Shown: in pieces, positions 24,239 through 34,006 of the stretch
Position numbering within the stretch: position 1 is the stretch's first letter
How the letters are laid out: each line of letters starts with the position of its first letter
Assembly (NCBI GenBank): GCA_025449935.1
Contig: JANWIJ010000082.1
Location: forward strand, 1 to 64,000
Length of the DNA stretch: 64,000 nt
Direction: 5' to 3'
From: Chitinophagaceae bacterium
Lineage (GTDB): Bacteria > Bacteroidota > Bacteroidia > Chitinophagales > Chitinophagaceae
Made by a program: the position numbers and the translations under genes
Notes under the pieces: generated by a model
What the model was told of the DNA's origin: nothing
The model's input: only the letters and a program-made list of their open reading frames with translations
Database searches by the model: none

Positions 24239-25953
24239 TGTGCAAATGTGTTGAGCAAAATGGAAAAAATGATCACCCCAAAAGCGCCGATCGGGTTCAG
24301 CCAGAGGAATCCCATCTTTATATAACCTGTTTTGGTCAGGATAAAGACTGTCAGCACCAATAGCTCCGCAAGTATAGCCGCCCAAAAAACCACGTGGCCG
24401 CTCCGTATTTTTTTTAGGCAAAAAGCCACCAGGAATACGCCCAGGATCACCCCGTAGAATAAAGAACCCAATACATTCACCGCTTCGATAAGGCTGTTAC
24501 CGATGTTATAAGTAAACATGGCTACCACGATGCAAAAAATGCCCCATGCCAGTGTATACCATTTTGATAAGCGGTATTCATCTTCCCCGCTTTCTTTGTT
24601 TTTGGTAAACCGGCGGTGAAAATCAATCATGGTACAGGATGCCAGTGAGTTGATCGCGGCTGCAATACTGCCCCAGGAGGCCAGGAAAATTATCGCTATC
24701 AGCAACCCGACAAGCCCCACCGGTAAATTATCAACTACGAAACGAAGAAAAATATAGTTGGTGTCATTACCATCCCCTCCCACTTCCTTATTATTCAGCC
24801 AGGTCTTAACCTTCGCCCGCAAACCATCCGCCTCTTTTTGTAATAAACGTAACGCTGCCAGGTTCTTTTCAGCCAGGTTTTTATCATTTGCATCTGACGC
24901 GCTGATATAATTAACCACTGCCTGTTTCTTATGCAAAACGATATTGTCATACTGCTCCTGCACCAGCCTGAAAGAATCTTTATAAACAGCGGATTGCTCC
25001 AATTTTTTCACCTGCACGTCGTTAAAAAATATCGGGGCATTATTAAACTGGTAAAAGGTAAACACCAGTGCCCCGATCAGCAGGATGGCAAACTGCATCG
25101 GAACTTTCACAAGCCCGTTCATTAATAATCCAAGCCGGCTTTCCTTTAATGATTTGGCTGTCAGGTAGCGCCCCACTTGTGACTGATCCGTACCGAAATA
25201 AGAAAGGGCGAGGAAAAAACCCCCGATCAAACCGCTCAATAAATTATACTGATCACTCCAGTTGAATTTCCCGTTTTCAAACCCGGTGGTTATAACATTT
25301 AATTTGCCCAGTTTACCGCTCACCTGCAGGGCATCGCCGAAACTTACATTTGCCGGGAGCATGTTCACCACCATATAAGCTGCCAGGAACATACCGGTAA
25401 AAATGATGATGAGTTGCAGCTGTTGCGTGTAGGCAACTGCTTTTGCCCCGCCGCTCATGGTGTAAATGATCAGCAGCCCGCCCATCAGTATATTGGTATA
25501 GTAAATATTCCAGCCAAACAGCGACGAAAGTATGATCGAGGGTGCAAATACACTGATACCTGTTGACAATCCCCGCTGCAAAAGAAAAAGAAACGAGGTT
25601 AATGTTCTTGTTTTGTTGTCAAAACGCCCTTCCAGGTATTCGTAAGCAGTATAAACTTTTAACCTGCTGAAAATTGGAACGAAGAAAATACAAATAACAA
25701 CCATGGCAAGTGGAAGTCCAAAATAATATTGTACAAAGCGCATCCCGTCTGTGTACGCCTGACCCGGGGCTGATAAAAAAGTAATTGCACTTGCCTGTGT
25801 ACCCATAATGCTTAATAACACCAGGCCCCATGGCAGGCTGCGGTTGGATAAAAAATACCCGTCCAGGTTATGGGATGTACGGCTTTTATACAAGCCATAA
25901 GTAATAATGGCCAGCAGCGTTCCTACCAATACGATCCAATCCAGCTGGCTCAT
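24217..25953 (-). CDS. Sodium:solute symporter (SSS family)
   Basis: An SSS-family transporter of 578 residues with about 13 membrane helices. The N-terminus with LDGYFLSNRSLPWGLVLLSIMGTQASAITFLSAPG carries the typical sodium-site region of helix 1, and YEYLEGRFDNKTRTL is the conserved loop after helix 2. A charged helical insert of about 90 residues (about 310-395, from VQVKKLEQ to NKEVGGDG) interrupts the membrane part and is longer than usual. Substrate unknown; relatives carry sugars, sialic acid, proline or similar. The start overlaps the stop of a small membrane protein gene by 4 bp, and upstream genes include a PIG-L deacetylase, which suggests an amino-sugar or conjugate substrate (inference). 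Confidence 0.88.
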   Translation of the reverse strand: MSQLDWIVLVGTLLAIITYGLYKSRTSHNLDGYFLSNRSLPWGLVLLSIMGTQASAITFLSAPGQAYTDGMRFVQYYFGLPLAMVVICIFFVPIFSRLKVYTAYEYLEGRFDNKTRTLTSFLFLLQRGLSTGISVFAPSIILSSLFGWNIYYTNILMGGLLIIYTMSGGAKAVAYTQQLQLIIIFTGMFLAAYMVVNMLPANVSFGDALQVSGKLGKLNVITTGFENGKFNWSDQYNLLSGLIGGFFLALSYFGTDQSQVGRYLTAKSLKESRLGLLMNGLVKVPMQFAILLIGALVFTFYQFNNAPIFFNDVQVKKLEQSAVYKDSFRLVQEQYDNIVLHKKQAVVNYISASDANDKNLAEKNLAALRLLQKEADGLRAKVKTWLNNKEVGGDGNDTNYIFLRFVVDNLPVGLVGLLIAIIFLASWGSIAAAINSLASCTMIDFHRRFTKNKESGEDEYRLSKWYTLAWGIFCIVVAMFTYNIGNSLIEAVNVLGSLFYGVILGVFLVAFCLKKIRSGHVVFWAAILAELLVLTVFILTKTGYIKMGFLWLNPIGAFGVIIFSILLNTFAHKKKLPV

Positions 25954-26075
25954 TCAAAATATTTGGTAAAAAAATAAAATAATAAAATCAGCACTGCCAG
26001 GAAAAGTATAACAAACAGATACCAGCTCTGCCAGGTCTTGAAAAAAGGGGGTTTATCGTTACCTGTTGTTTGCAT
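25950..26075 (-). CDS. Small single-helix membrane protein (41 aa)
   Basis: A 41-residue protein from the Met at 26075 (MQTTGNDKPP). One membrane helix covers about residues 15-36 (WYLFVILFLAVLILLFYFF). The frame extends upstream to 26135, but that would overlap the preceding small gene by 56 bp. Its stop overlaps the symporter start (ATGA), which strongly suggests translational coupling and an accessory role for the symporter, similar in position to small subunits of other SSS and solute transport systems. I do not recognise a family. Confidence 0.65.
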   Translation of the reverse strand: MQTTGNDKPPFFKTWQSWYLFVILFLAVLILLFYFFTKYFE

Positions 26076-26079
26076 TTGA

Positions 26080-26256
26080 TCATCGCCTGTTTGTCCGGAG
26101 CCAGCCCGTAAATACAATAATGAAACCCAGTACAAGGCCTACTAAAATACCAATCCTGACTTTCTTTATCAAAATACCAATCACCAGTCCAATAATGATG
26201 GAAAAAATAAAAGCCATCTCGCCTCTCCGGATGCTGGGTTTTCGTTCTTCAGCCAT
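26080..26256 (-). CDS. Small two-helix membrane protein (58 aa)
   Basis: A 58-residue protein starting MAEERKPSIRRGEM, with two hydrophobic helices (about 15-30 and 35-52) split by the basic turn IKKVRIG. It lies in the gap between the PIG-L gene (26 bp upstream) and the 41-residue gene (4 bp downstream), all on the minus strand, so it fits an operon. The reading frame, the tight spacing and the clear membrane pattern support it as real. Function unknown. Confidence 0.7.
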   Translation of the reverse strand: MAEERKPSIRRGEMAFIFSIIIGLVIGILIKKVRIGILVGLVLGFIIVFTGWLRTNRR

Positions 26257-26282
26257 TTTTTCAGGAAAATTATATTAAGCGG

Positions 26283-28787
26283 TTAAAATCCCTTCTTTTT
26301 ATTGAGGGCAATAATATTTGCCAGCAGACGGTAAGCACCCGGCACCCCCGCAGGTAATTCCCGGAAGAAAACAATGCCGGTATACGTAAAATATCCTTTT
26401 CCATGCCGGGCAACAATAAGACTTCCCTCATCTGGTTTCTCGCCGGGGTCATTCATAGACAGAATAGCTTCAAATTTTTCCTTGTTCCAGTTGGAGGCAT
26501 GGTAAATACTCCTTTCCTGAATCCAGCCCTTAAAATCATCCGGTGTTATTTTATTGGGGAAATTCAGGACCGCGTGCTCAGGTATTAAAAACGTCACCGG
26601 TGCATTTTCGTCGGTGATCCGGGTGCGTGAAATATCAAAATTATAAGGGCTGATTTTTGCCTTTACCGGGCCGATATTACTGCTGGTGTTATACTGCACA
26701 ATAAGATTTCCCCCTTCGTTTACATACTTCATCAGCTTATCATAATGCCTGTTCATCCATTCATTGGTGTTGTAAGCTCTTACGCCGGTTATGATGGCAT
26801 CAAACTGGGCGAGGTTATTCCGGGTCAGTTCCTTGTCGGTCAGCAATGTCACTTCATACCCCATTTGCTCCAGCACCCCCGGGACTTTGTCGCCCGCACC
26901 GACAATGTAACCGATCTTCTTATTGTATACCTCCAGGTCCAGCTTCTTGTTGGTCACGGTAGCGATGGTAAAATAATTGATATAAGGTATATGGTCATAT
27001 TTTACTTCCTTCATTCCCAGGTGATATAAATCCTTTCGCCCATTATTGGCGTCCACCGCAAAATAATAATCGTTGTCCCTGTTTGCCACTATCTTATAAG
27101 TAACAGGTACCAGCTTGTTTTTATCTTCAAATGAAAACTTGTCGGGTGAATACTCCACTTTCACCTGGTCCGGCTGATCTTTTCCCACACCGGAAATGAA
27201 TGTCTGGAATCCTTTCTTTTTTCCCGTCAGGTTCAACAGACCGTTGAATGTATTATCCCCTTTTGATATTTTAATGTTTTCATCCGGTGAAACCAGCACA
27301 GGTGGCAATACGACGAGGGGCTCATAAAGTTCACCTCTTACCGGATCTGTAAATTTATACTTCACCGGTCTTGAAAAGGTAAACGTCTCTCCGAATATCT
27401 TAACACTGACAGCTGCCTGGAAAGAAGGCTGTACATCGGGCTGACCGATGAGCAACTGGTCATTGACATTGAAATAACCTTCCTCCATTTTATTGGCCAG
27501 CCAGTAAGGTTGTGTAATGGGTTTTGAAGGCGGGACCAGGAATGTTTTCGAGAAATTAATATTTCTGTTCTTTTCCATGATTTTTGAAAAGCTGGAATCA
27601 AAATCATCTACCCGGACTTTTTGTAAAACCGCATCGGTCCCTAACCGGTTATTCAAAGAAAAACTGATCCGCACCGAATCTGTCTGCACGGCAAATTGTT
27701 CAGCCGTGGTCGCATCCAGAAACAAGCCGCTGCATTGAGCGATCAACTGGTGCACTTCTTTTAATTTTTGATCCTTCCAGTTAGCTGCCGGCAAACTGCC
27801 GATCTTTTTATACAATTGAACCAGGCCTTCCACCGATTTTTCAGGATGCAACAGGTCAAAGGAGGCAGCAATACCGCTGATCATTTTTTCTATCGCTTCA
27901 CCGCCCTGGATTTTTCTCCAGGTAATGTCAACCCCATCCACGAGGTCGCTTACCGGCTGATCACCTTTTGTGGCTTTAAAATACTCGAGTTGTTCGCCGC
28001 GGGAGGCCGGCACACCGAATCCCTGGCTTTTGTGCTGGCTGCGGCTTTCAGCAGCTATCTCGCCATAACTTTTTCCCAGCAGTGGATTATAACCTCCCAC
28101 GTCAATCTTTAGCTGGTCGTCACGGGTTGTATTGGTGCCACCAAAATTGAAGGTGTTCCACAACACTCTTTTAGCCTGCCATACTGAAACATATTTTAAT
28201 TGTTCGGGAAAACGATTCGGGTTAGCCGCGGCAGCAAATGCTTCGTTGGCCAAAATGGCTGAGCCGGTGTGGTGTCCATGCCCGCCCTCCCCTGTTTCGG
28301 GGAACCTTGTGACAATTACATCGGGTTGAAATTTCCGGATTACCCAGACTACATCGCTTAATATTTTTTCTTTATCCCACTTTGTAAACGTTTCTTCCGG
28401 TGTTTTGGAATAGCCGAAGTCGTAGGCTCTTGTAAAAAATTGTTCACCACCATCCATTCTGCGGGCGGCCAGTAATTCCTGCGTGCGGATCAATCCCAGT
28501 TCAATACCCTGTTCTTCACCGATCAGGTTTTGGCCGCCATCTCCCCGGGTCATGGATAAATAACCGGTACGGAACATCCTGTCTTTGGAGAGGTAAGTGA
28601 TCAGTCTTGTATTTTCATCATCGGGATGAGCGGCCACATACAATACAGAACCCAGTACATTCAGTTTGCGGATGGCCAGGTACATATCGGCCGAGGTCCA
28701 GCTTTGTGGTGCCTGTCCCCGGGCATCTCCCAAAAAAACGATCGGGGAAAACAGGCAGGCAACCAGGTAACTTTTAATTTTCTTCAT
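26283..28787 (-). CDS. PIG-L family deacetylase, large exported form
   Basis: An 834-residue exported protein. Signal peptide about 1-24. The PIG-L/LmbE zinc deacetylase domain (about 45-260) has AHPDDENT (H54, D56, D57) and GGHGHHTGS, the third metal site. The family removes acetyl groups from N-acetylglucosamine groups (GlcNAc-PI, mycothiol and bacillithiol precursors, or conjugates). About 450 residues of beta-rich domains follow, then a class I GATase/ThuA-like domain (about 640-760, from KIGYIVGAGDKVPG). This large form is known in Bacteroidota but its substrate is not. It leads a probable operon with two small membrane proteins and the SSS symporter. Confidence 0.85.
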   Translation of the reverse strand: MKKIKSYLVACLFSPIVFLGDARGQAPQSWTSADMYLAIRKLNVLGSVLYVAAHPDDENTRLITYLSKDRMFRTGYLSMTRGDGGQNLIGEEQGIELGLIRTQELLAARRMDGGEQFFTRAYDFGYSKTPEETFTKWDKEKILSDVVWVIRKFQPDVIVTRFPETGEGGHGHHTGSAILANEAFAAAANPNRFPEQLKYVSVWQAKRVLWNTFNFGGTNTTRDDQLKIDVGGYNPLLGKSYGEIAAESRSQHKSQGFGVPASRGEQLEYFKATKGDQPVSDLVDGVDITWRKIQGGEAIEKMISGIAASFDLLHPEKSVEGLVQLYKKIGSLPAANWKDQKLKEVHQLIAQCSGLFLDATTAEQFAVQTDSVRISFSLNNRLGTDAVLQKVRVDDFDSSFSKIMEKNRNINFSKTFLVPPSKPITQPYWLANKMEEGYFNVNDQLLIGQPDVQPSFQAAVSVKIFGETFTFSRPVKYKFTDPVRGELYEPLVVLPPVLVSPDENIKISKGDNTFNGLLNLTGKKKGFQTFISGVGKDQPDQVKVEYSPDKFSFEDKNKLVPVTYKIVANRDNDYYFAVDANNGRKDLYHLGMKEVKYDHIPYINYFTIATVTNKKLDLEVYNKKIGYIVGAGDKVPGVLEQMGYEVTLLTDKELTRNNLAQFDAIITGVRAYNTNEWMNRHYDKLMKYVNEGGNLIVQYNTSSNIGPVKAKISPYNFDISRTRITDENAPVTFLIPEHAVLNFPNKITPDDFKGWIQERSIYHASNWNKEKFEAILSMNDPGEKPDEGSLIVARHGKGYFTYTGIVFFRELPAGVPGAYRLLANIIALNKKKGF

Positions 28788-28861
28788 GCGGCATCTTTGT
28801 GGTCGCTAAAATAGAAATAGCTGTTATAATCATTTGATAAAATAGATAAGCGGCATCACGT

Positions 28862-31402
28862 TTACCGCAACTGGAATTTTAGTTTATTTCCTACCATAAA
28901 AACGGCATTACAAAACAACAACTTGCCATTTTCCCAGAAACTCCGGAACAAAACGTTATCCGCCATATAGACCACGTGCCCGCTCCCGTATTCCTGTACC
29001 CCGAAAAGCAAACCGTCTTTCATTTTCTCTTTTACTTTACTCCCCGTAAAACCGGCCAGGTAATTATCTTTCTTAATAAACCCTACGTTCCATCCATCTT
29101 TTAAAAATTCATACACGTTATTATCCTGCCTCAGTGTATAATAAATGTCATTGTAACCAAAAGCCAGGGGATGCGAGTTGTCAAGTTCCACTTTATAAAC
29201 GGCACCGGGAATAAAATCCGGTAATGCATCCCTTTCGCGGTCACCATATTTTTTCAGCAGCGAATAATCACTGTCCTTCTTGTCATCCTTTTTATCGTCT
29301 TTCTTATCGTCCGCGCCCTTCAGCTTAATTCCCCAGTCATTCCTGGAAAGCTGGGTTACCCCACCTTCCAGTGCAATTAATTTTCCACCCCCGGTTACCC
29401 AATTCTTTAACTGTTCCTGTACAGTCTTTTCATTCAGCACTGCCGCATAATTATCAGGAATGATAATTACTGAATAAGCGCTCCAGTCCACCCGCTTTAT
29501 TTCATTTACATTGATCAGTGATACAGGATACCCCAGCTGCTGGTCAAAGAAATGCCATATTTCACCGGCAGCATTAGAGCCAACCCCTTCGCCCGTCAGT
29601 AATGCAATGACCGGTTTGTTGATAAATTTTACATCGGGTGATCCAAAGTCGCCCCCATTGTCCATGAAACCACTTTCGACTGCCACCGGTTGAATGTTAA
29701 ACCGCATGGCTGCCTCATTTAATATATTGTGAACCTTTTCATTCCCCTTCTTTAAAACAATGAGGGTGCCTTTATCAAATTTTTTCGCTTTATAGATAAA
29801 ATCTTTTTCGGCAAACCTGAGTTTTACATCTTTTTCAATCAGGTACACCAGTAAGCGGGCGGCATCAAAACTTTTGTAAGGAACAAGATAGCCATACGAG
29901 TCATTGACAGGCGTGATGGCTTCCGTGCGGGCACCCGAACCCTGGATGTCTATTTTATCTTTCAACGCATAAGCATCCACACCATAGGCAAAAGGGATGG
30001 ACCATGCGGTGATGTCATAGGTGGCGGAATCACTTAATTTACTGACCGGCTCCAGCAATACCTGCGCCATCCTGGAACGGGGCTGGAAGGCGCTAATGGC
30101 AACCGTGTATGATTTTAACGCAACCGGCTGTTCCTTCATACTGCCGTAGTGCAATCCTTTCAGTCCTTCCCGGGTAATGGTACCATATTCAATGCCATTC
30201 TGGTCAAGTACCTGCTGCACAGCTTTTATTTTATTGGCTTCATTCGAAGTCAGTATAAAAGTTTTATAGGTACTGCCCGCGGCATTTACACTTTCATTAA
30301 AATATTTTCTGAATTCCTTTACAACCCGGGCTGCATTGGCCGAAGTAATTTCAATGGTAGACAAGGCGGTGGTGGTATGATGCGCCGCGCGGTCAACAAG
30401 AGTCAGGAGTTCCCCGTCTTCGGTTATTACGGCCAGGCCACCGCGGCTGTGACCACCCTGTTCATAAGTCATACCGATTGAACCATTATAGGTAGGATAT
30501 GTATCGCCATAGCTGGGGTAAAAAAGATCAAACCGTTCCTTGGTAAAATACAGCCAGCCGTTTGCATCAAAATATTTTGCGTTGTTTCTGCCGATAGTAG
30601 TTTGAAATTCCCGCTGCCAGGGTGTGATCACTTCATGAAATGGTTCTGCCGCCGGTGCGAAATAATACGGTGAATTATAACCCTGTTCATGAAAATCAAC
30701 ATGGACATGTGGCATCCACTGGTTATATACTTTTATCCGCTGGCGGGATTCAACCTGTGTTTGCCAGGCCCAGTCACGGTTCAGGTCAAAATTATAATGA
30801 TTGGTTCTGCCGCCGGGCCAGGGTTCGCTGTGCTCCCGCGATGCGGGGTTAGCATTACTGTTCTTCCCGGCCACCGAGTTAAACCAGTTCACATAACGGT
30901 CACGGCCGTCCGGGTTCAGGCAGGGATCAATAATGATCACTGAATTCTTTAACCACTCTTTTGTTTTCGCATTGGCAGGATTCAGCAATTCATAGGCGGT
31001 ACTCATGGCTGCTTCGGAAGAAGAAGGTTCATTACCATGTACATTAAAACTTAGCCACACAATAGCCGGGGAGCCATCTTCCAGCGCGGCCATCTTGTCC
31101 CGGCTAAGGTTGGCCAGCCGCAGGTTATTCACCCGGATTGCATCGAGCCGTTGCAGGTTATCTGCCGAAGCAATAAACGCGAGCAGCAGGGGCCTGCCTT
31201 CATTGGTTTCGCCATAAGCCTCAAGCTTCATCAGGGAAGTTGCATTGGCGGCCAGGTGATTAAAATAGTTTACGATCTTCCAATGGGGTGTATAACGGGT
31301 CCCGATCTTATAACCGAGAAATTCTTCCGGTGATTTTAACTGGGCGCCTGCAGAAAATAACGTTGCGGTAAAAAAAAGGAAAAATAATATTTTCCGGATC
31401 AT
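28862..31402 (-). CDS. M14 family zinc carboxypeptidase, exported
   Basis: An 846-residue exported metallopeptidase. Signal peptide about 1-20 (LFSAGAQ). The M14 catalytic domain (about 35-370) has the zinc site HGNE (H122, E125) and a second His in HVHVDFHEQG, plus NPDGRDRYVNW and FDLNRDW, typical of carboxypeptidase A-like enzymes. The C-terminal half holds a GATase-like Rossmann domain (KPVIALLTGEGVGSNAAGE), as in the neighbouring PIG-L protein, and a Lys/Asp-rich loop (DDKKDDKKDDKK). It cleaves C-terminal residues of peptides or peptidoglycan-type substrates. It lies 74 bp upstream of the PIG-L gene on the same strand. Confidence 0.87.
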   Translation of the reverse strand: MIRKILFFLFFTATLFSAGAQLKSPEEFLGYKIGTRYTPHWKIVNYFNHLAANATSLMKLEAYGETNEGRPLLLAFIASADNLQRLDAIRVNNLRLANLSRDKMAALEDGSPAIVWLSFNVHGNEPSSSEAAMSTAYELLNPANAKTKEWLKNSVIIIDPCLNPDGRDRYVNWFNSVAGKNSNANPASREHSEPWPGGRTNHYNFDLNRDWAWQTQVESRQRIKVYNQWMPHVHVDFHEQGYNSPYYFAPAAEPFHEVITPWQREFQTTIGRNNAKYFDANGWLYFTKERFDLFYPSYGDTYPTYNGSIGMTYEQGGHSRGGLAVITEDGELLTLVDRAAHHTTTALSTIEITSANAARVVKEFRKYFNESVNAAGSTYKTFILTSNEANKIKAVQQVLDQNGIEYGTITREGLKGLHYGSMKEQPVALKSYTVAISAFQPRSRMAQVLLEPVSKLSDSATYDITAWSIPFAYGVDAYALKDKIDIQGSGARTEAITPVNDSYGYLVPYKSFDAARLLVYLIEKDVKLRFAEKDFIYKAKKFDKGTLIVLKKGNEKVHNILNEAAMRFNIQPVAVESGFMDNGGDFGSPDVKFINKPVIALLTGEGVGSNAAGEIWHFFDQQLGYPVSLINVNEIKRVDWSAYSVIIIPDNYAAVLNEKTVQEQLKNWVTGGGKLIALEGGVTQLSRNDWGIKLKGADDKKDDKKDDKKDSDYSLLKKYGDRERDALPDFIPGAVYKVELDNSHPLAFGYNDIYYTLRQDNNVYEFLKDGWNVGFIKKDNYLAGFTGSKVKEKMKDGLLFGVQEYGSGHVVYMADNVLFRSFWENGKLLFCNAVFMVGNKLKFQLR

Positions 31403-31514
31403 GGGCTGGTAATTTAGTCCGGCAAGTTAAGAAAGGACTTACTATTTAGCTGCGTTTTTCCTTACAAGGCAATTCCGTTGATTTATGTAGTTTTAAACCC
31501 CTTAAGCAAGGAAC

Positions 31515-33239
31515 ATGCAAAAAAAACTGTTACTGTCTTTTATTTTCCCGGTCCTTTTGTTTTCCTGTAACAGTACCAGGAAAAACGCTAATAGACCTGT
31601 ATCCATTAATCCTTACCAGTACACTATTCAAAAAAGGGTGACAGCGGCGAACGGTGCAGTAGTTTCTGCTCATGCATTGGCCAGTAAAACGGGCGTAAAC
31701 ATCCTGAAAAAAGGAGGGAATGCATTTGATGCCGCCATTGCCACGCAATTCGCATTGGCCGTTGTATACCCGAATGCCGGCAACCTGGGGGGTGGCGGAT
31801 TTTTGGTTGGAAGACGCAGTAATGGCGAATTGATTGCTATTGATTACCGCGAAAAAGCCCCGGGTAATGCTCACCGGGATATGTATGTTGAAGCGGATGG
31901 AACAGCCCGGACAGATAAGAGCCAGGATGGGCATTTGGCAAGCGGGGTTCCGGGAACGGTTTCCGGTTTATTTGAATCAATGAAATATGCAAAACTCCCG
32001 GTAAAAGATCTTATACAACCAGCTATTGACCTCGCTGAAAAAGGGTTTGCAATCAGCGAACGGGAAGCAAAAGCATTAAATAGCCTCCAGGATGAACTGA
32101 AACGATACAACAGCATGATGCCGGCGTTTGTAAAAACCCTGCCCTGGAAAACCGGTGACACGCTGGTCCAAACCGACCTGGCTAACAGCTTAAAAAGAAT
32201 ACGGGACCGGGGCGCCGCCGGTTTTTACGAAGGTGAAACGGCCAGGCTGATCGTGGAAGAAATGAAAAGAGGCGGCGGTATCATCAGTTATGATGACCTG
32301 AAGAACTACAAAGCAAAGCTGCGTGCACCACATACATTTTATTATAAAGGTTACCAGGTTGTCGGTATGCCCATGCCCAGCAGCGGTGGAGTCTTACTCC
32401 ACCAGATGATGAAGATGATTGAAGAAAGAAATATTGCTTCGATGGGCTTTCATTCATTACAGGCCGTGCAGTTAATGACGGAAGTACAAAAAAGGGCCTT
32501 TGCCGACCGCGGTGAATACATGGGCGATGCCGACCATTACAAAGTGCCGGTTGACTTGATCACCAGCGAAGTCTACCTCCGGGATAAAATGAAGAACTAT
32601 GTTCCCGGGAAGGCGACACCTGGGACCGAGATAAAACCAGGTTTTTTGCAGCGTACAGAAAGTGAAGAAACCACCCACCTGAGTGTGATCGATAAGGAAG
32701 GGAATGCCGTGGCAGTTACCACTACTCTTAATAATTCTTATGGAAGCCGCACCGTAGTAGGCGGAGGCGGTTTTTTCCTGAATGACGAAATGGATGATTT
32801 CAGTATCAAACCCGGTGTGCCTAATATGTATGGCGCTATCGGCGGCGAGGCCAATTCAATAAAACCAGGAAAAAGAATGCTGAGTTCCATGACACCTACG
32901 CTGGTGTTAAAGGACAATAAGCCTTACCTGGTTGTCGGCACGCCCGGTGGGACTACCATTCCTACGCAAATATTCCAGACGCTGGTAAATATTCTTGAAT
33001 TTAATATGAGTACAACAGACGCCGTATACAAGCCAAAGTTTCATCACCAGTGGGTGCCCGATACCTTGCAGGTAGAAAAAGGATTCCCGCAACCTGTCTG
33101 GAAGGGACTGGAAAAAATGGGTTATATCCTGCACCAGCGAAGCGGAATCGGCCGGACTGAAATCATTAAAATATTGCCGGACGGGAAATTTGAAGCAGTG
33201 GCAGATACCCGGGGGGATGACGCGGCCGAAGGATACTGA
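31515..33239 (+). CDS. ggt: Gamma-glutamyltransferase, lipoprotein form
   Basis: A gamma-glutamyltranspeptidase of 574 residues, which splits or transfers gamma-glutamyl groups of glutathione and similar peptides. The precursor cleaves itself before the catalytic Thr, here T386 in EETTHLSV; the small subunit then has NSYGS, LNDEMDDFSIKPGVPN and MLSSMTPTLV. The N-terminus MQKKLLLSFIFPVLLFSC is a lipoprotein signal (lipobox LFSC), so the enzyme is membrane-anchored in the periplasm or at the surface. It is divergent from the M14 peptidase with 112 bp between and could salvage glutamyl peptides. Confidence 0.93.
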   Translation: MQKKLLLSFIFPVLLFSCNSTRKNANRPVSINPYQYTIQKRVTAANGAVVSAHALASKTGVNILKKGGNAFDAAIATQFALAVVYPNAGNLGGGGFLVGRRSNGELIAIDYREKAPGNAHRDMYVEADGTARTDKSQDGHLASGVPGTVSGLFESMKYAKLPVKDLIQPAIDLAEKGFAISEREAKALNSLQDELKRYNSMMPAFVKTLPWKTGDTLVQTDLANSLKRIRDRGAAGFYEGETARLIVEEMKRGGGIISYDDLKNYKAKLRAPHTFYYKGYQVVGMPMPSSGGVLLHQMMKMIEERNIASMGFHSLQAVQLMTEVQKRAFADRGEYMGDADHYKVPVDLITSEVYLRDKMKNYVPGKATPGTEIKPGFLQRTESEETTHLSVIDKEGNAVAVTTTLNNSYGSRTVVGGGGFFLNDEMDDFSIKPGVPNMYGAIGGEANSIKPGKRMLSSMTPTLVLKDNKPYLVVGTPGGTTIPTQIFQTLVNILEFNMSTTDAVYKPKFHHQWVPDTLQVEKGFPQPVWKGLEKMGYILHQRSGIGRTEIIKILPDGKFEAVADTRGDDAAEGY

Positions 33240-33270
33240 ATCATACTAAAACCAATAAATAAATTTTACG

Positions 33271-33822
33271 ATGTCTTCAACTGGAAAAGATTTTCTCGAA
33301 ACCGCCATCCGCCGGCTGAAATATTATAAAGAACTTGGCGATAAGACCTTTGCCCAACTGGACGAAGTTGACTTTTATTACCAGCCCAACGCGGCATCCA
33401 ACAGTATTTCGGTCATCATCCGGCATCTGCATGGCAATATGCTGAGCCGCTGGACAAATTTCCTGATGGAAGATGGCGAAAAAGAATGGCGCCGGCGGGA
33501 TGATGAATTTGAAGTGCATTCCTGCAGCAAAGAACAATTACTGGAGCTTTGGGAAAAAGGCTGGGATTGTTTTTTACAGGCCCTGGAACCGCTGAAAAAG
33601 AAAGATCTGAAAAAAACAATCTATATACGCCAGGAAGCACTGACTGTTGTTGATGCCATCAACCGGCAATTGGCACATTACCCTTATCATATTGGCCAGA
33701 TTATCTACATAGCCCGGATGATCAAAAATGAAGACTGGAAAAATTTATCCATCCCGAAAGGACAATCACAGGATTATAACAGCAATACGGGCATAAAAGA
33801 TCCTGCCCGGAAGTTTGGCTGA
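33271..33822 (+). CDS. DUF1572 family protein (DinB-like)
   Basis: A 183-residue four-helix protein of the DinB superfamily, DUF1572 type. Family features are the start DFLETAIRRLKYYKELGDK, NSISVIIRHLHGNM (first His), and AHYPYHIGQIIYIARM with the second and third His that would hold a metal. Some relatives are metal-dependent thiol transferases for small thiols; for DUF1572 the role is not established. Only 31 bp behind ggt, so probably in one transcript. Confidence 0.85.
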   Translation: MSSTGKDFLETAIRRLKYYKELGDKTFAQLDEVDFYYQPNAASNSISVIIRHLHGNMLSRWTNFLMEDGEKEWRRRDDEFEVHSCSKEQLLELWEKGWDCFLQALEPLKKKDLKKTIYIRQEALTVVDAINRQLAHYPYHIGQIIYIARMIKNEDWKNLSIPKGQSQDYNSNTGIKDPARKFG

Positions 33823-33873
33823 ACACATCCCCCCTAAATCTCCTGAAAGAGCTCGTCCGGTAATCCGGTTGTG

Positions 33874-33904
33874 TTGGCTTTACCAGATATAATGTCTATT
33901 TTTG
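33874..33904 (+). promoter_or_regulatory. Promoter of the outer-membrane barrel gene
   Basis: TTG at 33874-33876 and TATTTTTG at 33897-33904 with 20 bp between. It gives an unusually long leader of about 100 nt before the ATG at 34007. Confidence 0.5.
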
Positions 33905-34006
33905 CCGGCTACCTTATCCAGCCTCTCCCGGTACGGGTCTGGTATAATCCTTTCTGAAAAGCACTGGTTATTCAGCCATCTGACTTCAAGAAATTAAATT
34001 CTGAAA

